Positions 43,545 to 57,214 of a DNA stretch of 64,000 nucleotides are shown here, piece after piece. Under the pieces are notes generated by a model. The model was not told the origin of the DNA. It did no database searches and saw only the letters and a program-made list of their open reading frames with translations. The stretch lies in contig JASJPK010000048.1 of NCBI GenBank assembly GCA_031426735.1, positions 100,465 to 164,464 of the forward strand, in the 5' to 3' direction. A program made the translations under genes and the position numbers. How positions within the stretch are numbered: position 1 is the first letter of the stretch; the number at the start of each line of letters is the position of its first letter. This DNA is from PFJX01 sp031426735. Its GTDB lineage: Bacteria > Pseudomonadota > Gammaproteobacteria > Burkholderiales > Thiobacillaceae.

Positions 43545-44795
43545 ATGCTTTCGCTTACCAGATTATTCCGGGTCGCTCACGAAGTGCCGAACGTGGCGCA
43601 GCAGCGCCTGATCAAGGTGCGCGCCGCGCTGATCCTGAGCGAATGGGCTGGCGTCGCTCTGCTTGTGCTGGGGCTGCATGCAAGTTTGCCGCTGCGGCCG
43701 CTCGCCTTAATTCTCGCTGTGCACGTGATCTTGAATGGCGTCGCCTGGCTGCGCCTGCGCGCCGGTGGCGCGGCGCAGACGGAAGTGGCGTTGCAACTGG
43801 CGGTCGATGCGTCCTGCATCGGTGCGCTGGTGTTCCTGACCGGCGGCTATGCCAACCCTTTCATTTCGCTGTTGCTGGCGCCGCTGATTCTGGCTGCGGT
43901 GACCTTGCCGCCGCTGCACGCATGGGGCATGGCGTTGTGGGTCGGCGGGCTTTATACGGTGCTGATGCGCTTCTATCACCCATTGCAGATCCAGGTTTCG
44001 CCCGAGGCGGCGGTGGATCTGCATTTATCCGGCATGTGGCTGAATTTTCTGTTGACCGCTGCACTGGTCGCAGCATTTGCCGGCCGCCAGGCGGCGAGTT
44101 TGCGGCGTCGCGATGCGGAACTGGCGCAAGCGCGCGAACAACGTCTGCGCGACGAGCAATTGTTCGCGCTCGGCCTGCAAGCTGCCACGGCGGCACACGA
44201 TCTGGCGACGCCGATGACTTCGGTTCGCATTGCGCTGGACGAGTTGAGGCGTGATTACGCAGGCGACGATGAACTGGCCCAGCCGCTGGCCTTGCTTTCC
44301 GGTCAGGTGACCCGCATGCAGAGCGTGCTGGATCGTCTGGGGGCGTCGGCGCGGGCGCGCGATACCCGTCAACGCGCCGGACCGCCGCTGCCGGCGCGGG
44401 CCTGGCTGGCGCGGACATTGGAACGCTGGGGGCTGATGTGGCCGCAAGTCCGGGTTCACCTGGATGTGGCAGCCGAGGTGGCGGATGGTCAGCTGTTATT
44501 GGAGGACGATCCGGCGCTGGAGGCAGTCCTGATCGTGCTGCTCAACAATGCCGCGCAGGCCTCGCCCGATGACGTGAGCTTGTCGGCCAGTCGTTCGGGT
44601 GAGTCCCTGTGCCTTGCTGTGGTGGATTGCGGCGGTGGCTTGGCCAGCGGCAAACGAACGGGCTGGGGCGTCGGTCTGGAGCTGGCGCGCGCGGCACTGG
44701 AACGCATGGGCGGTGAACTGGAAATCGGGACATCGGAGAGTGGCGGCGTTAAAGCCCGCATCATCCTGCCGCTCCCCCTGATGGCGTCGACGTGA
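43545..44795 (+). CDS. RegB/PrrB-type redox sensor histidine kinase lacking the redox cysteine
   Basis: 416 aa. About six membrane helices fill residues ~20-180, with the quinone-site heptapeptide GGYANPF (100-106). The phospho-histidine is H218 in AAHDLATPMTSV, and an HATPase domain follows (NNAAQASPDD, GWGVGLELARAALERMGG). RegB/PrrB/RoxS kinases sense the ubiquinone pool and carry a redox-active Cys a short way after the H-box. Here that segment reads QVTRMQSVLDRL with Met at 258. The RegA-type partner starts at its stop codon. Confidence 0.88.
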   Translation: MLSLTRLFRVAHEVPNVAQQRLIKVRAALILSEWAGVALLVLGLHASLPLRPLALILAVHVILNGVAWLRLRAGGAAQTEVALQLAVDASCIGALVFLTGGYANPFISLLLAPLILAAVTLPPLHAWGMALWVGGLYTVLMRFYHPLQIQVSPEAAVDLHLSGMWLNFLLTAALVAAFAGRQAASLRRRDAELAQAREQRLRDEQLFALGLQAATAAHDLATPMTSVRIALDELRRDYAGDDELAQPLALLSGQVTRMQSVLDRLGASARARDTRQRAGPPLPARAWLARTLERWGLMWPQVRVHLDVAAEVADGQLLLEDDPALEAVLIVLLNNAAQASPDDVSLSASRSGESLCLAVVDCGGGLASGKRTGWGVGLELARAALERMGGELEIGTSESGGVKARIILPLPLMAST

Positions 44796-45325
44796 TGCGT
44801 TGGCATATCCTGATCGTCGACGATGACGCCGTGTTCGCCCAGACCCTGGCGTACGCCATGACACGGCGTGGCCATCGGGTCGATGCGGCGGAAAATATCG
44901 AAGCGGCGTTGAGCATGGCGGCGAGCCAGAACTTCGATGCCGTGGTGCTGGATTTGCGCCTCGGCGCCGAGTCCGGCCTGCATCTGATCGAGCCGCTGCG
45001 CCAGCGCCAACCGCAGGCGCGCATCCTGCTGCTGACCGGCTATGCCAGCATCGCAACCGCAGTTGCGGCGATCAAACTGGGTGCCGTGCAATACCTGCCG
45101 AAACCGGCGAGCGTGGAGGCGATACTGGCCGCCCTGGGCGACGACAGCGGTGGCGAGGATGTCGATCTGCCGGATGCGCCGTTATCGGTGGATCGTCTGG
45201 AGTGGGAGCACATCCAGAAGGTACTGGCGCAGCACGAAGGCAATCTGTCCGCGACGGCGCGGGCGCTGAAAATGCACCGGCGCACCTTGCAGCGCAAACT
45301 CGCCAAACGTCCGGTCAAAGCCTGA
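44795..45325 (+). CDS. RegA/PrrA/ActR-type response regulator
   Basis: 176 aa. Receiver domain with D10-D11-type acidic pocket (ILIVDDDAVF), phospho-acceptor in AVVLDLRLG and the conserved Lys in YLPKPAS. The Fis-like C-terminal helix-turn-helix NLSATARALKMHRRTLQRKL is characteristic of RegA/PrrA. The ATG overlaps the kinase stop (TGATG). It is expected to control genes for respiration and other redox-dependent processes; the GCGAC/GTCGC dyads upstream of the kinase suggest self-regulation and control of the copper receptor. Confidence 0.93.
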   Translation: MRWHILIVDDDAVFAQTLAYAMTRRGHRVDAAENIEAALSMAASQNFDAVVLDLRLGAESGLHLIEPLRQRQPQARILLLTGYASIATAVAAIKLGAVQYLPKPASVEAILAALGDDSGGEDVDLPDAPLSVDRLEWEHIQKVLAQHEGNLSATARALKMHRRTLQRKLAKRPVKA

Positions 45326-45370
45326 TCGGTTCAAGGCCAGACCGGTTCAAGGCCAGACCGGTTCAAGGCG
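45324..45370. repeat. Three tandem 16-bp repeats GAYCGGTTCAAGGCCA
   Basis: Units begin at 45324, 45340 and 45356; the third diverges in its last base. They fill the gap between the convergent regA-like and hslV genes. The regA-like stop codon overlaps the first unit and the hslV stop (TTGAACC, minus strand) lies in the third, so expansion could have altered the hslV end. Confidence 0.9.
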
Positions 45371-45902
45371 CCAGCGTTTCGATCAGGATGTTGCGGTTGG
45401 TATAGATGCAGATGTCGGCGGCGATGCCGATCGATTCCCTGACGATGGTTTCCGGATCGAGGTCGCTATGTTCCAGCAGGGCGCGTGCCGCCGACTGGGC
45501 GTAAGCACCACCGCTGCCGATGGCGGCGATGCCCTGTTCGGGTTCCAGCACATCGCCGGCGCCGGTGATGATCAGGGTGCTGGTGTGGTCGGCCACCGCC
45601 AGCATGGCTTCCAGGCGACGCAGGATACGGTCGGTACGCCAGTCCTTGGCCAGTTCCACCGCGCTCCTGACCAGGTGCCCCTGGTGCTTGTCGAGCTTGG
45701 CTTCGAACCGTTCGAACAAGGTGAACGCATCCGCCGTGCCGCCCGCGAAGCCGGCCAGGATGCGCTCCTGATACAGGCGGCGGATTTTGCGGGCGCTGGC
45801 TTTGATGACGATGTTGCCGAGGGTGACCTGGCCGTCGCCGCCCATGGCGACGGAGCCGCCGCGGCGAACGGAAAGGATGGTGGTGCCGTGAAATTGTTCC
45901 AT
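45363..45902 (-). CDS. hslV: ATP-dependent protease peptidase subunit HslV (ClpQ)
   Basis: 179 aa from ATG 45902; the longer frame adds 11 unrelated residues. Removal of MEQFHG exposes the catalytic Thr of TTILSVRRGG; GDGQVTLGN and GIAAIGSGGAYAQSAARALL are typical. HslV forms a proteasome-like double hexamer driven by the HslU ATPase. hslU normally follows directly, but here the next gene is convergent, so hslU must be elsewhere. Confidence 0.96.
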   Translation of the reverse strand: MEQFHGTTILSVRRGGSVAMGGDGQVTLGNIVIKASARKIRRLYQERILAGFAGGTADAFTLFERFEAKLDKHQGHLVRSAVELAKDWRTDRILRRLEAMLAVADHTSTLIITGAGDVLEPEQGIAAIGSGGAYAQSAARALLEHSDLDPETIVRESIGIAADICIYTNRNILIETLAP

Positions 45903-45950
45903 GTGCGTCTTGCTGAAAAGAGGAGAGGCTGGCAACGCCGGCGGGACTGG

Positions 45951-47078
45951 CTAGGCGCGGGTGCGTCCGAGGACCACGGCGAACTGACTGGCGCCAACGA
46001 TGTGGAGCAGGGTGTTCACCAGTTCGTTGCCTTCCTTGAACAGGATCTTGCTGCCTGCCGCGGAGATGGCAATCAGGTTTTCGAGTAACAGGCCAACCAC
46101 GGAGAAGTCGATACGGCTGACCTGACTGAGGTCGATTTCAACCTGCTTGCGGCCTTCTGCATACTGTTTGAGATCTTTGAACTGTGCTTCGCAGCCGGGG
46201 CCGATCAGGCCGGTCAGCTTGAATGCGGTGTCCAGTGCCGGGGCGGCAAGCGTATCGGCCTTGCCGTTCTTGTTCGGTAGCGGGCGCGGTTGCGTGTAGG
46301 AGGGCGGCGAAACCTCGAATGCAACGGCGTAGTCAACCGCCGCATTGTCGAAATCGTCCTCCTTGCCCAGCAATTGCAATACCGCCAGGAACAGGAACCA
46401 GCCAGACTCGGACAGGCGTTCGCCTTGGCGTGCCGCATCCAGCCTTACCGCGAATCCCGCTCCGCCGATCAGTTCGACGGGCTTGCGCATTTCATCCAGA
46501 TGGATGAAGTCGTTCAGAATCGCACGGGCGGTTTCTTCATCCGGTGCCAGCGTCTTGGAAACGTCGAGCCGCACATAGGGGGCATGTTCCGCATCGTGGA
46601 AAAAACGACTTTGCTTGACGCGTTCCAGGCTGCCGTATTTTTCGCCATAAGTCATCAGCGGCGCCGGCTGGCTGCTGCCTTTCGGCTTGTCGCGCGGGGT
46701 CCAGGTCGGCGGCGAACGCTCGAACTTCACCGCGAAGTCGACAGCGGCATCCTCGAACGGAGCGGACTGGTCGCTGACCTCGTAGAGGTCGAACAACATG
46801 TACCAGGGCAGCGGATCATGGTTGTCGCGGTGGTCGAGCAGGTAGCGGTTGAGCAATGCCGCGGTTTCGCCGATCTTGCCGTTGGCATACAAGATCGCCG
46901 CTTCTTCCAGTTCCGGCACCAGGCCGCCCATGGCTTCCTGCACTTCGATCCCGCCGCTGACGTCTTCCGCGGGGCGTTTGGCGCCCGCGTAGGCCGGTCC
47001 GGGACCGAACGCGTCATGGCCTTCCTTGAGGAAAGCAAGGAAATCGTCAGGTTTTTCTTTGCGGAAGAAGGAAAACAC
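45951..47078 (-). CDS. STAS-domain protein with internal duplication, function unknown
   Basis: 375 aa, cytoplasmic. A Glu/Asp-rich N-terminus with a short helical repeat (~50-125) is followed by two copies of a motif, AAVDFAVKFERSPPTW (111-126) and AAVDYAVAFEVSPPSY (246-261), and a C-terminal STAS domain (~280-375; VEIDLSQVSRIDFSVVGLLL). The Ser in FSVV occupies the usual phospho-site region. It is encoded 48 nt upstream of hslV on the same strand. Similar proteins occur widely in betaproteobacteria without assigned role; partner-switching is a guess. Confidence 0.85.
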   Translation of the reverse strand: MFSFFRKEKPDDFLAFLKEGHDAFGPGPAYAGAKRPAEDVSGGIEVQEAMGGLVPELEEAAILYANGKIGETAALLNRYLLDHRDNHDPLPWYMLFDLYEVSDQSAPFEDAAVDFAVKFERSPPTWTPRDKPKGSSQPAPLMTYGEKYGSLERVKQSRFFHDAEHAPYVRLDVSKTLAPDEETARAILNDFIHLDEMRKPVELIGGAGFAVRLDAARQGERLSESGWFLFLAVLQLLGKEDDFDNAAVDYAVAFEVSPPSYTQPRPLPNKNGKADTLAAPALDTAFKLTGLIGPGCEAQFKDLKQYAEGRKQVEIDLSQVSRIDFSVVGLLLENLIAISAAGSKILFKEGNELVNTLLHIVGASQFAVVLGRTRA

Positions 47079-47202
47079 GCTACGTCAGATTCGCTACAGG
47101 AGAGTTATCGCAGCATAGCAGAAGCATTTGCCACTTGTTGTGAGCGAACGCACTAAGCCTCTGGTGGGTAAGGAAATTTGCAGCGAAAGCACGGGTTTTT
47201 AC

Positions 47203-48090
47203 TTATGCCGACTGAATCAAGGTGCCGACGCCCTGGTCGGTCATGATTTCGAGCAGCAAGGCATGTTCCACCCGACCGTCGATGATGTGTACCGATTTGA
47301 CGCCGCTCCGGGCCGCATCGAGTGCCGAGGCGATTTTCGGCAACATGCCGCCGGAGAGCGTGCCGTCGGCGACCAGCGCGTCGATTTTTTTCGGGGTCAG
47401 GCCGGTCAGCAGGTTGCCGGCTTTGTCGAGCACGCCGGGCGTGTTGGTGAGCAACACCAGTTTCTCTGCCTTGAGTACTTCGGCCAGTTTGCCGGCGACC
47501 ACGTCGGCATTGATGTTGTAGGTCTCACCCGCACTGCCGACGCCGATTGGTGCAATGACCGGGATGAAATCGCCGCTATCGAGAAAGGAAATCAGGCTGG
47601 GGTCGATCTTGGTGATTTCACCGACCTGGCCGATGTCGATCACGTCGCCGGGTTTTTCCTGCGATTCCATCAGCAGTTTCTTGGCGCGGATGAATTGTCC
47701 GTCCTTGCCGGTCAGGCCGACCGCTTTGCCGCCCGCCTGATTGATCAGGTTGACGATTTCCTTGTTGACTTGGCCGCCCAGCACCATCTCGACCAGATCC
47801 ATGGTCTCCGCATCGGTGACGCGCATGCCCTGAATGAATTCACCTTTCTTGCCGACACGGCGCAATAAATCCTCGATTTGCGGGCCGCCGCCATGCACCA
47901 CGACCGGGTTCAACCCGACCAGTTTGAGCAACACCACATCGCGCGCGAAAGCAGCCTTGAGGACCGGATCGGTCATGGCGTTGCCGCCATACTTGATCAC
48001 CACGGTCTTGTCCCAGAAACGTTGGATGTAGGGCAGGGCTTCGGCGATGACCTTGGCTTTGTCGCCGGGGGTCAGGTTGGCTATCGACAT
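47203..48090 (-). CDS. argB: Acetylglutamate kinase
   Basis: 295 aa, normal for the arginine-feedback-sensitive type. VIKYGGNAMT near 34, VVHGGGPQI with the phosphate loop, and VGLTGKDGQ and NINADVVAGKLAEVL further on. It phosphorylates N-acetylglutamate in the second step of arginine synthesis. It has an N-terminal extension helix (AEALPYIQRFWD) typical of hexameric, arginine-inhibited kinases, and P-II regulation is known in such enzymes from other groups. Confidence 0.97.
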   Translation of the reverse strand: MSIANLTPGDKAKVIAEALPYIQRFWDKTVVIKYGGNAMTDPVLKAAFARDVVLLKLVGLNPVVVHGGGPQIEDLLRRVGKKGEFIQGMRVTDAETMDLVEMVLGGQVNKEIVNLINQAGGKAVGLTGKDGQFIRAKKLLMESQEKPGDVIDIGQVGEITKIDPSLISFLDSGDFIPVIAPIGVGSAGETYNINADVVAGKLAEVLKAEKLVLLTNTPGVLDKAGNLLTGLTPKKIDALVADGTLSGGMLPKIASALDAARSGVKSVHIIDGRVEHALLLEIMTDQGVGTLIQSA

Positions 48091-48157
48091 GCTGGATTTT
48101 CCAATTAGAAGTAAATGCTCGCGCCGCCGATTCTACAAAGCCGCAAACCGGGACGGC

Positions 48158-48186
48158 AAAAAAAGGGCGGCCGCGACCGCCCTTCG
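48158..48186 (-). terminator. Terminator of hsp20
   Basis: Minus strand AAGGGCGGTCGCGGCCGCCCTT followed by TTTTTTG; near-perfect 9-bp stem, 16 nt past the hsp20 stop codon. Confidence 0.9.
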
Positions 48187-48202
48187 TATAAACGCTGCCG
48201 GA

Positions 48203-48637
48203 TCATTGGATCGCCAATTTCCTGGCTGCGGAAACGGCTTTCTTGGGCAGCGTCAATTCCAGTATGCCGTTTTCGAATTTGGCCCGCGCGCCGGCTTCGT
48301 CCACATCCTGGCCGAGTGCGAAACTGCGGTAAACCTTGCCGTAGTAACGCTCGCTGCGCAGAACCTTGTCGCCTTCCTTTTGTTCGCTGTTTTTTTTGAT
48401 CTCGGCGCTTACTGCGACCGTGTTGCCTTCCAGCGTGACATGAATATCGTCTTTGCCCACCCCAGGCAACTCGGCATGCACCGTGTAATCCTTGTCACTT
48501 TCCTTCACATCCATTTTGATCTTTTGCATCTCGTGCATTTCTGCTGGAAACCGCATCGGACGCACAAAATAACCTCTGAACATATCATCCAGCATGTCAT
48601 CGAGCGCGAAAGGATCTCGCCGAACGATGTTGCTCAT
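48203..48637 (-). CDS. Small heat-shock protein Hsp20
   Basis: 144 aa from ATG 48637 with AAAGGAG ahead. The alpha-crystallin domain (~40-135) includes KDYTVHAELPGVGKDDIHVT, the hairpin YYGKVYRSFALG and the closing ENGILELTLPKK with the I/L-x-I/L-like tail. An ATP-independent holdase that binds unfolding proteins in the cytosol. Single gene with its own terminator; no clear sigma-32 promoter was identified upstream. Confidence 0.95.
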   Translation of the reverse strand: MSNIVRRDPFALDDMLDDMFRGYFVRPMRFPAEMHEMQKIKMDVKESDKDYTVHAELPGVGKDDIHVTLEGNTVAVSAEIKKNSEQKEGDKVLRSERYYGKVYRSFALGQDVDEAGARAKFENGILELTLPKKAVSAARKLAIQ

Positions 48638-48927
48638 GATTGGCTCCTTTCTGTGATGAAAACCGGAAATCCATCCGGCTGGCAATTTCATTATTGCTTC
48701 GATTCGAAGCAATTCAAGATGTAGCTATCTTATTGACTTTAATAAAGAACTTGCCGTTTTTCAGGGCAGCGCCTAGATTGGATGCGTCCGATAAAAATCA
48801 TGGATCGACGGGAATAAAACTTGATTTCCCGCTGTTTGTGCTTTGCCGAACCCAGCCTGAGGAGGAGGGGGGAAGCGAACCTTGCCACTACCGGCATTCT
48901 TCGTTTTGAACGATTTGGAGATTCAAC

Positions 48928-49293
48928 ATGGCTACTAATAAAACCGCTCTGACCCTGGCGCTGGGTTCCGCCATCGCTGCTTCGCTGGCCGCCGCACCGG
49001 CATCCGCCAACGAGAACCCGTTTGCGGCACAGTCGATGACAAAGGGCTATATGGTCGCCGAGGCGGCCCCCGACGCCGCCAAAGCCCCGGAAGCGAAGTG
49101 TGGCGCGCAGAAGCGCATGGAAGGCAAGTGCGGCAATAAAGCCAAAGCCAAGGCCAAGGAAGGCAAGTGCGGTGGCATGAAGAGCGCCGCCGATGTCGAG
49201 GCGAACAAGAAAATGATGAAGGAAGGCAAATGCGGCGAGGGCATGTGCGGCGCCAAAAATGCCAAGGAAGGCAAGTGCGGCGGCAAGAACTGA
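48928..49293 (+). CDS. HvfA-type EGKCG-repeat precursor peptide (copper-binding RiPP)
   Basis: 121 aa. A signal peptide (cleavage near ASA/NENPF, ~27) precedes a Lys/Gly-rich domain with four EGKCG motifs (Cys 68, 81, 102, 117) and two variants (EAKCG, Cys 58; EGMCG, Cys 107). MNIO enzymes convert Cys in EGKCG motifs of such peptides into thio-amide/oxazolone groups that bind copper (known for HvfA in Haemophilus). A TTGGAG ribosome-binding site precedes ATG 48928. The enzyme and its DUF2063 partner follow directly. Repeat number differs from other members, so the exact metal stoichiometry is open. Confidence 0.9.
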   Translation: MATNKTALTLALGSAIAASLAAAPASANENPFAAQSMTKGYMVAEAAPDAAKAPEAKCGAQKRMEGKCGNKAKAKAKEGKCGGMKSAADVEANKKMMKEGKCGEGMCGAKNAKEGKCGGKN

Positions 49294-49315
49294 TTGCCGC
49301 CAGTTTGCCAGGCGC

Positions 49316-50161
49316 ATGAACGCTCCGCGTCTTTCCGGCGCGGGACTCGGCTTTCGGCGCGATCTCATTCCCGCGCTGAAAGCCGGGGTTCCCGCAGCCA
49401 TCGATTTCTTTGAGCTCGCGCCGGAAAACTGGATCGATATGGGCGGTCGCTATGCCCGCGATCTGCGTGAGTTCAGCGAACGCCATCCCTTCGTCTGCCA
49501 TGGCCTGTCGCTCTCCCTGGGCGGTCCGACGCCGCTGGATGAAGTGCTGTTACGCAAGATCAAGTCCTTCATGGCCACGCATCGGATGCCGCTTTACACC
49601 GAACATCTGTCCTACTGTTCCGACCACGGCCATCTTTACGACCTTCTGCCGATTCCGCCCACGGCCGAGGCGGTGAAATATGTGGCCACCCGCATTCGCC
49701 GCGTGCAGGACATCCTGGAACAGAAGATCGCCATCGAAAATGCCAGTTATTACGTGGCCGCGCCGATCGGCGAGATGGACGAGCCGACCTTCATCAACGC
49801 CGTGCTGGCGGAAGCCGACTGCTGGCTGCATCTGGATGTGAACAACATCTACGTCAACAGCGTCAACTTCAAGTTCGACCCGATCGACTACCTGCGCCGC
49901 ATGCCCGCCGAGCGCATCGTCTATATGCACATGGCCGGCCATTACCAGCAAGCGCCCGATCTCATCATCGACACCCACGGCGCCGACGTGATCGATCCGG
50001 TCTGGCAATTGCTGGACACCGCGTATGACTTGTTGGGCGTGCATCCCACCTGCCTGGAACGGGATTTCAATATTCCGCCGCTTCCTGCGTTGCTATCGGA
50101 AGTCGTACATATCAAGGAAATTCAGGTCGGGCATGCGGAACGGGCAACACGGGCGGCATGA
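49316..50161 (+). CDS. MNIO-family (DUF692) multinuclear iron oxidase, HvfB/BufB-like
   Basis: 281 aa TIM-barrel enzyme. Conserved features: GLGFRRDL, FFELAPENW, CHGLSLSLGG, EHLSYCS, IAIENASYYV, LHLDVNNIYVNS, and HMAGH; the His/Asp/Glu residues in these are the iron ligands of the family. It installs oxidative modifications on cysteines of the preceding peptide in the cytosol. ATG 49316 lies 22 nt after the precursor stop. Its stop overlaps the start of the DUF2063 gene by four bases. Confidence 0.95.
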   Translation: MNAPRLSGAGLGFRRDLIPALKAGVPAAIDFFELAPENWIDMGGRYARDLREFSERHPFVCHGLSLSLGGPTPLDEVLLRKIKSFMATHRMPLYTEHLSYCSDHGHLYDLLPIPPTAEAVKYVATRIRRVQDILEQKIAIENASYYVAAPIGEMDEPTFINAVLAEADCWLHLDVNNIYVNSVNFKFDPIDYLRRMPAERIVYMHMAGHYQQAPDLIIDTHGADVIDPVWQLLDTAYDLLGVHPTCLERDFNIPPLPALLSEVVHIKEIQVGHAERATRAA

Positions 50162-50928
50162 GCGTGGATAGGCAGCCGATGGATTTCCAGCAATACCAGC
50201 GCGAATTTACCGCCCACATCCGCGATCCGCAGGGGGTAAGCCGCCCCAAGGGCGTGCCGGCGCGTCGCATGAAGGTCTACAACGCGCTGCTCTACAACAA
50301 CCTGGAGGGTTTTCTGCTCTCCTGCTTCCCGGTTTGCCGCAAGATTCTCGGTCAGCGTCGCTGGACTCGGCTGGTCCGCGCTTTCATGCGCGACCACGTC
50401 AGCCACACCCCGTATTTCCGGCAGATTCCCGAAGAGTTCCTGAACTATCTGCAGAGTGAGTGGCAGCGTCCCGACGACGTGCCGCCCTTCCTGCCGGAGT
50501 TGGCGCATTACGAATGGATCGAACTCGAACTGGATACGTCCGACCGCGATGCGGATCTGCCCGAGCATGATGCGGCGGGCGACTTGCTGGCAGGCCGGCC
50601 GCTGCTCAACCCGGTCTTGCGCGTGCTGGCCTATCGCTGGCCGGTGCATCGGCTTTCGCCGCGATTCAAGCCGATCGAACCACCCGCGCAGGCCACCTTC
50701 ACGCTGGCGTTTCGCGATGCCGAGCATCGCGTCCGCTTCGTGTTGCTCAACCCGGCCAGCGCGCGTCTGCTCAACCTGTTACAGGAAAACCCCGAGTCGA
50801 GCGGACGCGCGGCGGTCGTTTCACTTGCCCAGGAAATGGGGCTCTCGCCCGATGCCTTGCTCGGCTTTGCGCAAAGCCTGCTGCAAGACTTATTAGCGCA
50901 AGGCGCTATTCTCGGAGTTCGGGTCTGA
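50158..50928 (+). CDS. DUF2063 (HvfC/BufC-type) partner protein of the MNIO enzyme
   Basis: 256 aa. The N-terminal DUF2063 domain (~8-105) has MKVYNALLYNNLEGFLLSCF, CRKILG and FLNYLQSEWQ; a C-terminal domain (~115-256) ends in winged-helix-like helices. In MNIO systems this protein presents the precursor peptide to the enzyme. ATGA overlap with the MNIO gene shows tight coupling. The DoxX-like fourth gene seen in some hvf/gig operons is not present here. Confidence 0.93.
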   Translation: MSVDRQPMDFQQYQREFTAHIRDPQGVSRPKGVPARRMKVYNALLYNNLEGFLLSCFPVCRKILGQRRWTRLVRAFMRDHVSHTPYFRQIPEEFLNYLQSEWQRPDDVPPFLPELAHYEWIELELDTSDRDADLPEHDAAGDLLAGRPLLNPVLRVLAYRWPVHRLSPRFKPIEPPAQATFTLAFRDAEHRVRFVLLNPASARLLNLLQENPESSGRAAVVSLAQEMGLSPDALLGFAQSLLQDLLAQGAILGVRV

Positions 50929-51095
50929 TCGGCGTCGTTCGCAAACCTGCGGTTGAACTGTGCCGGTGTTGAAAGTAGTATCTCCCGGTTTCGCCTCAAT
51001 ATTCATTGCCCGGTCGCGTATCGGGCGAGCCGCGTCAGACACCCTCGGTTTGGCGCGTGCAGCGGTTAGTCGAGGGATGGATAGGGTTAGCAGTA

Positions 51096-55735
<4,640 letters not shown>

Positions 55736-55736
<1 letters not shown>

Positions 55737-57163
55737 TGGGCAAGATCACCGGGTTCCTCGAATACGCGCGGCTGGCGGAAGCCAACCTGCCGGTTGCCGA
55801 GCGGGTCAACAACTACCAAGAATTCGTGCTGCACCTGTCCGACGACGAGGCCAAGGTGCAAGGCGCGCGTTGTATGGATTGCGGCATCCCGTTCTGCATG
55901 AGCGGCTGCCCAGTCAACAACATCATTCCGGACTGGAACGATCTGGTGTTCAAGCAGAACTGGCACCAGGCCATCGACGTGCTGCATTCCACCAACAACT
56001 TCCCGGAATTCACCGGCCGCATCTGCCCGGCGCCGTGCGAAGCGGCTTGCACGTTGAACATTAATGACGACGCGGTCGGCATCAAGTCGATCGAACACGC
56101 CATCATCGACAAGGCCTGGGAAATGGGCTGGGTGCAACCGCAGCCCGCCGCCCGCCAGACCGGCAAGAAAGTCGCCGTGGTCGGCTCCGGCCCCGCCGGC
56201 ATGGCCGCCGCGCAGCAACTGGCGCGCGCCGGCCACAGCGTGGCGCTGCTGGAAAAGAACGACCGCATAGGCGGCCTGCTGCGTTACGGCATCCCCGATT
56301 TCAAATTCGAGAAACGCCATATCGACCGCCGCATGCAACAGATGGCGGCGGAAGGCGTCGAGTTCCGGGTCAATCAGCACGTCGGTGAAAACGTCGCCGC
56401 CGATGCCCTGTTGGCCGAATTCGATGCCGTCGTGCTGGCCGGCGGAGCCGAACAGCCGCGCGACCTGCCGGTCCCCGGCCGTGAACTGGCCGGTGTGCAT
56501 TTCGCGATGGATTTCCTCACGCAGAACAACAAGGTCGTCGCCGGCGATACCGTGGCCGACCAGATCAAGGCGACCGGCAAGCACGTCGTCGTGATCGGCG
56601 GCGGCGATACCGGCTCCGACTGCGTCGGCACCTCGAACCGCCACGGCGCCGCATCGGTCAGCCAGTTCGAACTGATGCCGCAACCGCCGCAACAGGAAAA
56701 CCGCCCGCTGACCTGGCCGAACTGGCCGATCAAGATGCGCACCTCCAGTTCGCACGAGGAAGGCTGCCAGCGCGACTGGTCCATCGCCACCAAGTCGTTC
56801 ATTGGCGAGGGCGGCAAGGTGACCGGCCTGAAGGCCGTGCGCCTGGACTGGAAGGACGGCAAGATGAGCGAAATCCCGGGTTCCGAATTCGACATGAAAG
56901 CCGATCTGGTCTTGCTGGCGATGGGCTTCGTCAGCCCGGTGCAGAAACTGCTTGACGTGTTCGGCGTGGAAAAGGACGCACGCGGCAACGCCAAGGCGAC
57001 CACCGAGGGCGATGCCAGCTATGCCACCAGCAAAGCCAAGGTGTTCGCCGCCGGCGACGTGCGCCGGGGCCAGTCGCTGGTGGTCTGGGCAATCCGCGAA
57101 GGCCGCCAATGCGCGCGCGCGGTGGACGAGTTCCTGATGGGCAGCAGCACGCTACCGCGTTGA
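55736..57163 (+). CDS. gltD: Glutamate synthase, small (beta) subunit
   Basis: 475 aa. N-terminal cysteine pairs for two 4Fe-4S clusters (CMDCGIPFCMSGCPVNN, CPAPCEAAC), an FAD-binding GSGPAGMAAAQQLARAG and an NADPH-binding GGGDTGSDC. It feeds NADPH electrons to GltB for ammonium assimilation. Start ATG 55736 overlaps the gltB stop (TGATG). A strong terminator follows 20 nt after the stop. Confidence 0.98.
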
Positions 57164-57182
57164 GCTCTTGTGTGTGCTGAAT

Positions 57183-57214
57183 GAAAAAAGCCGGCTTGAA
57201 GCCGGCTTTTTTCA
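57183..57214 (+). terminator. Terminator of gltBD
   Basis: AAAAAAGCCGGCTT-GAA-GCCGGCTTTTTT: perfect GCCGGC stem with A6/T6 flanks. It marks the left edge of the lower-GC accessory island. Confidence 0.95.

Noticed and set aside
48840..48927. ECF-sigma promoter ahead of the EGKCG-peptide gene
   Set aside because: A GAACC block and a CGTT block exist but their spacing does not fit a consensus I can defend.
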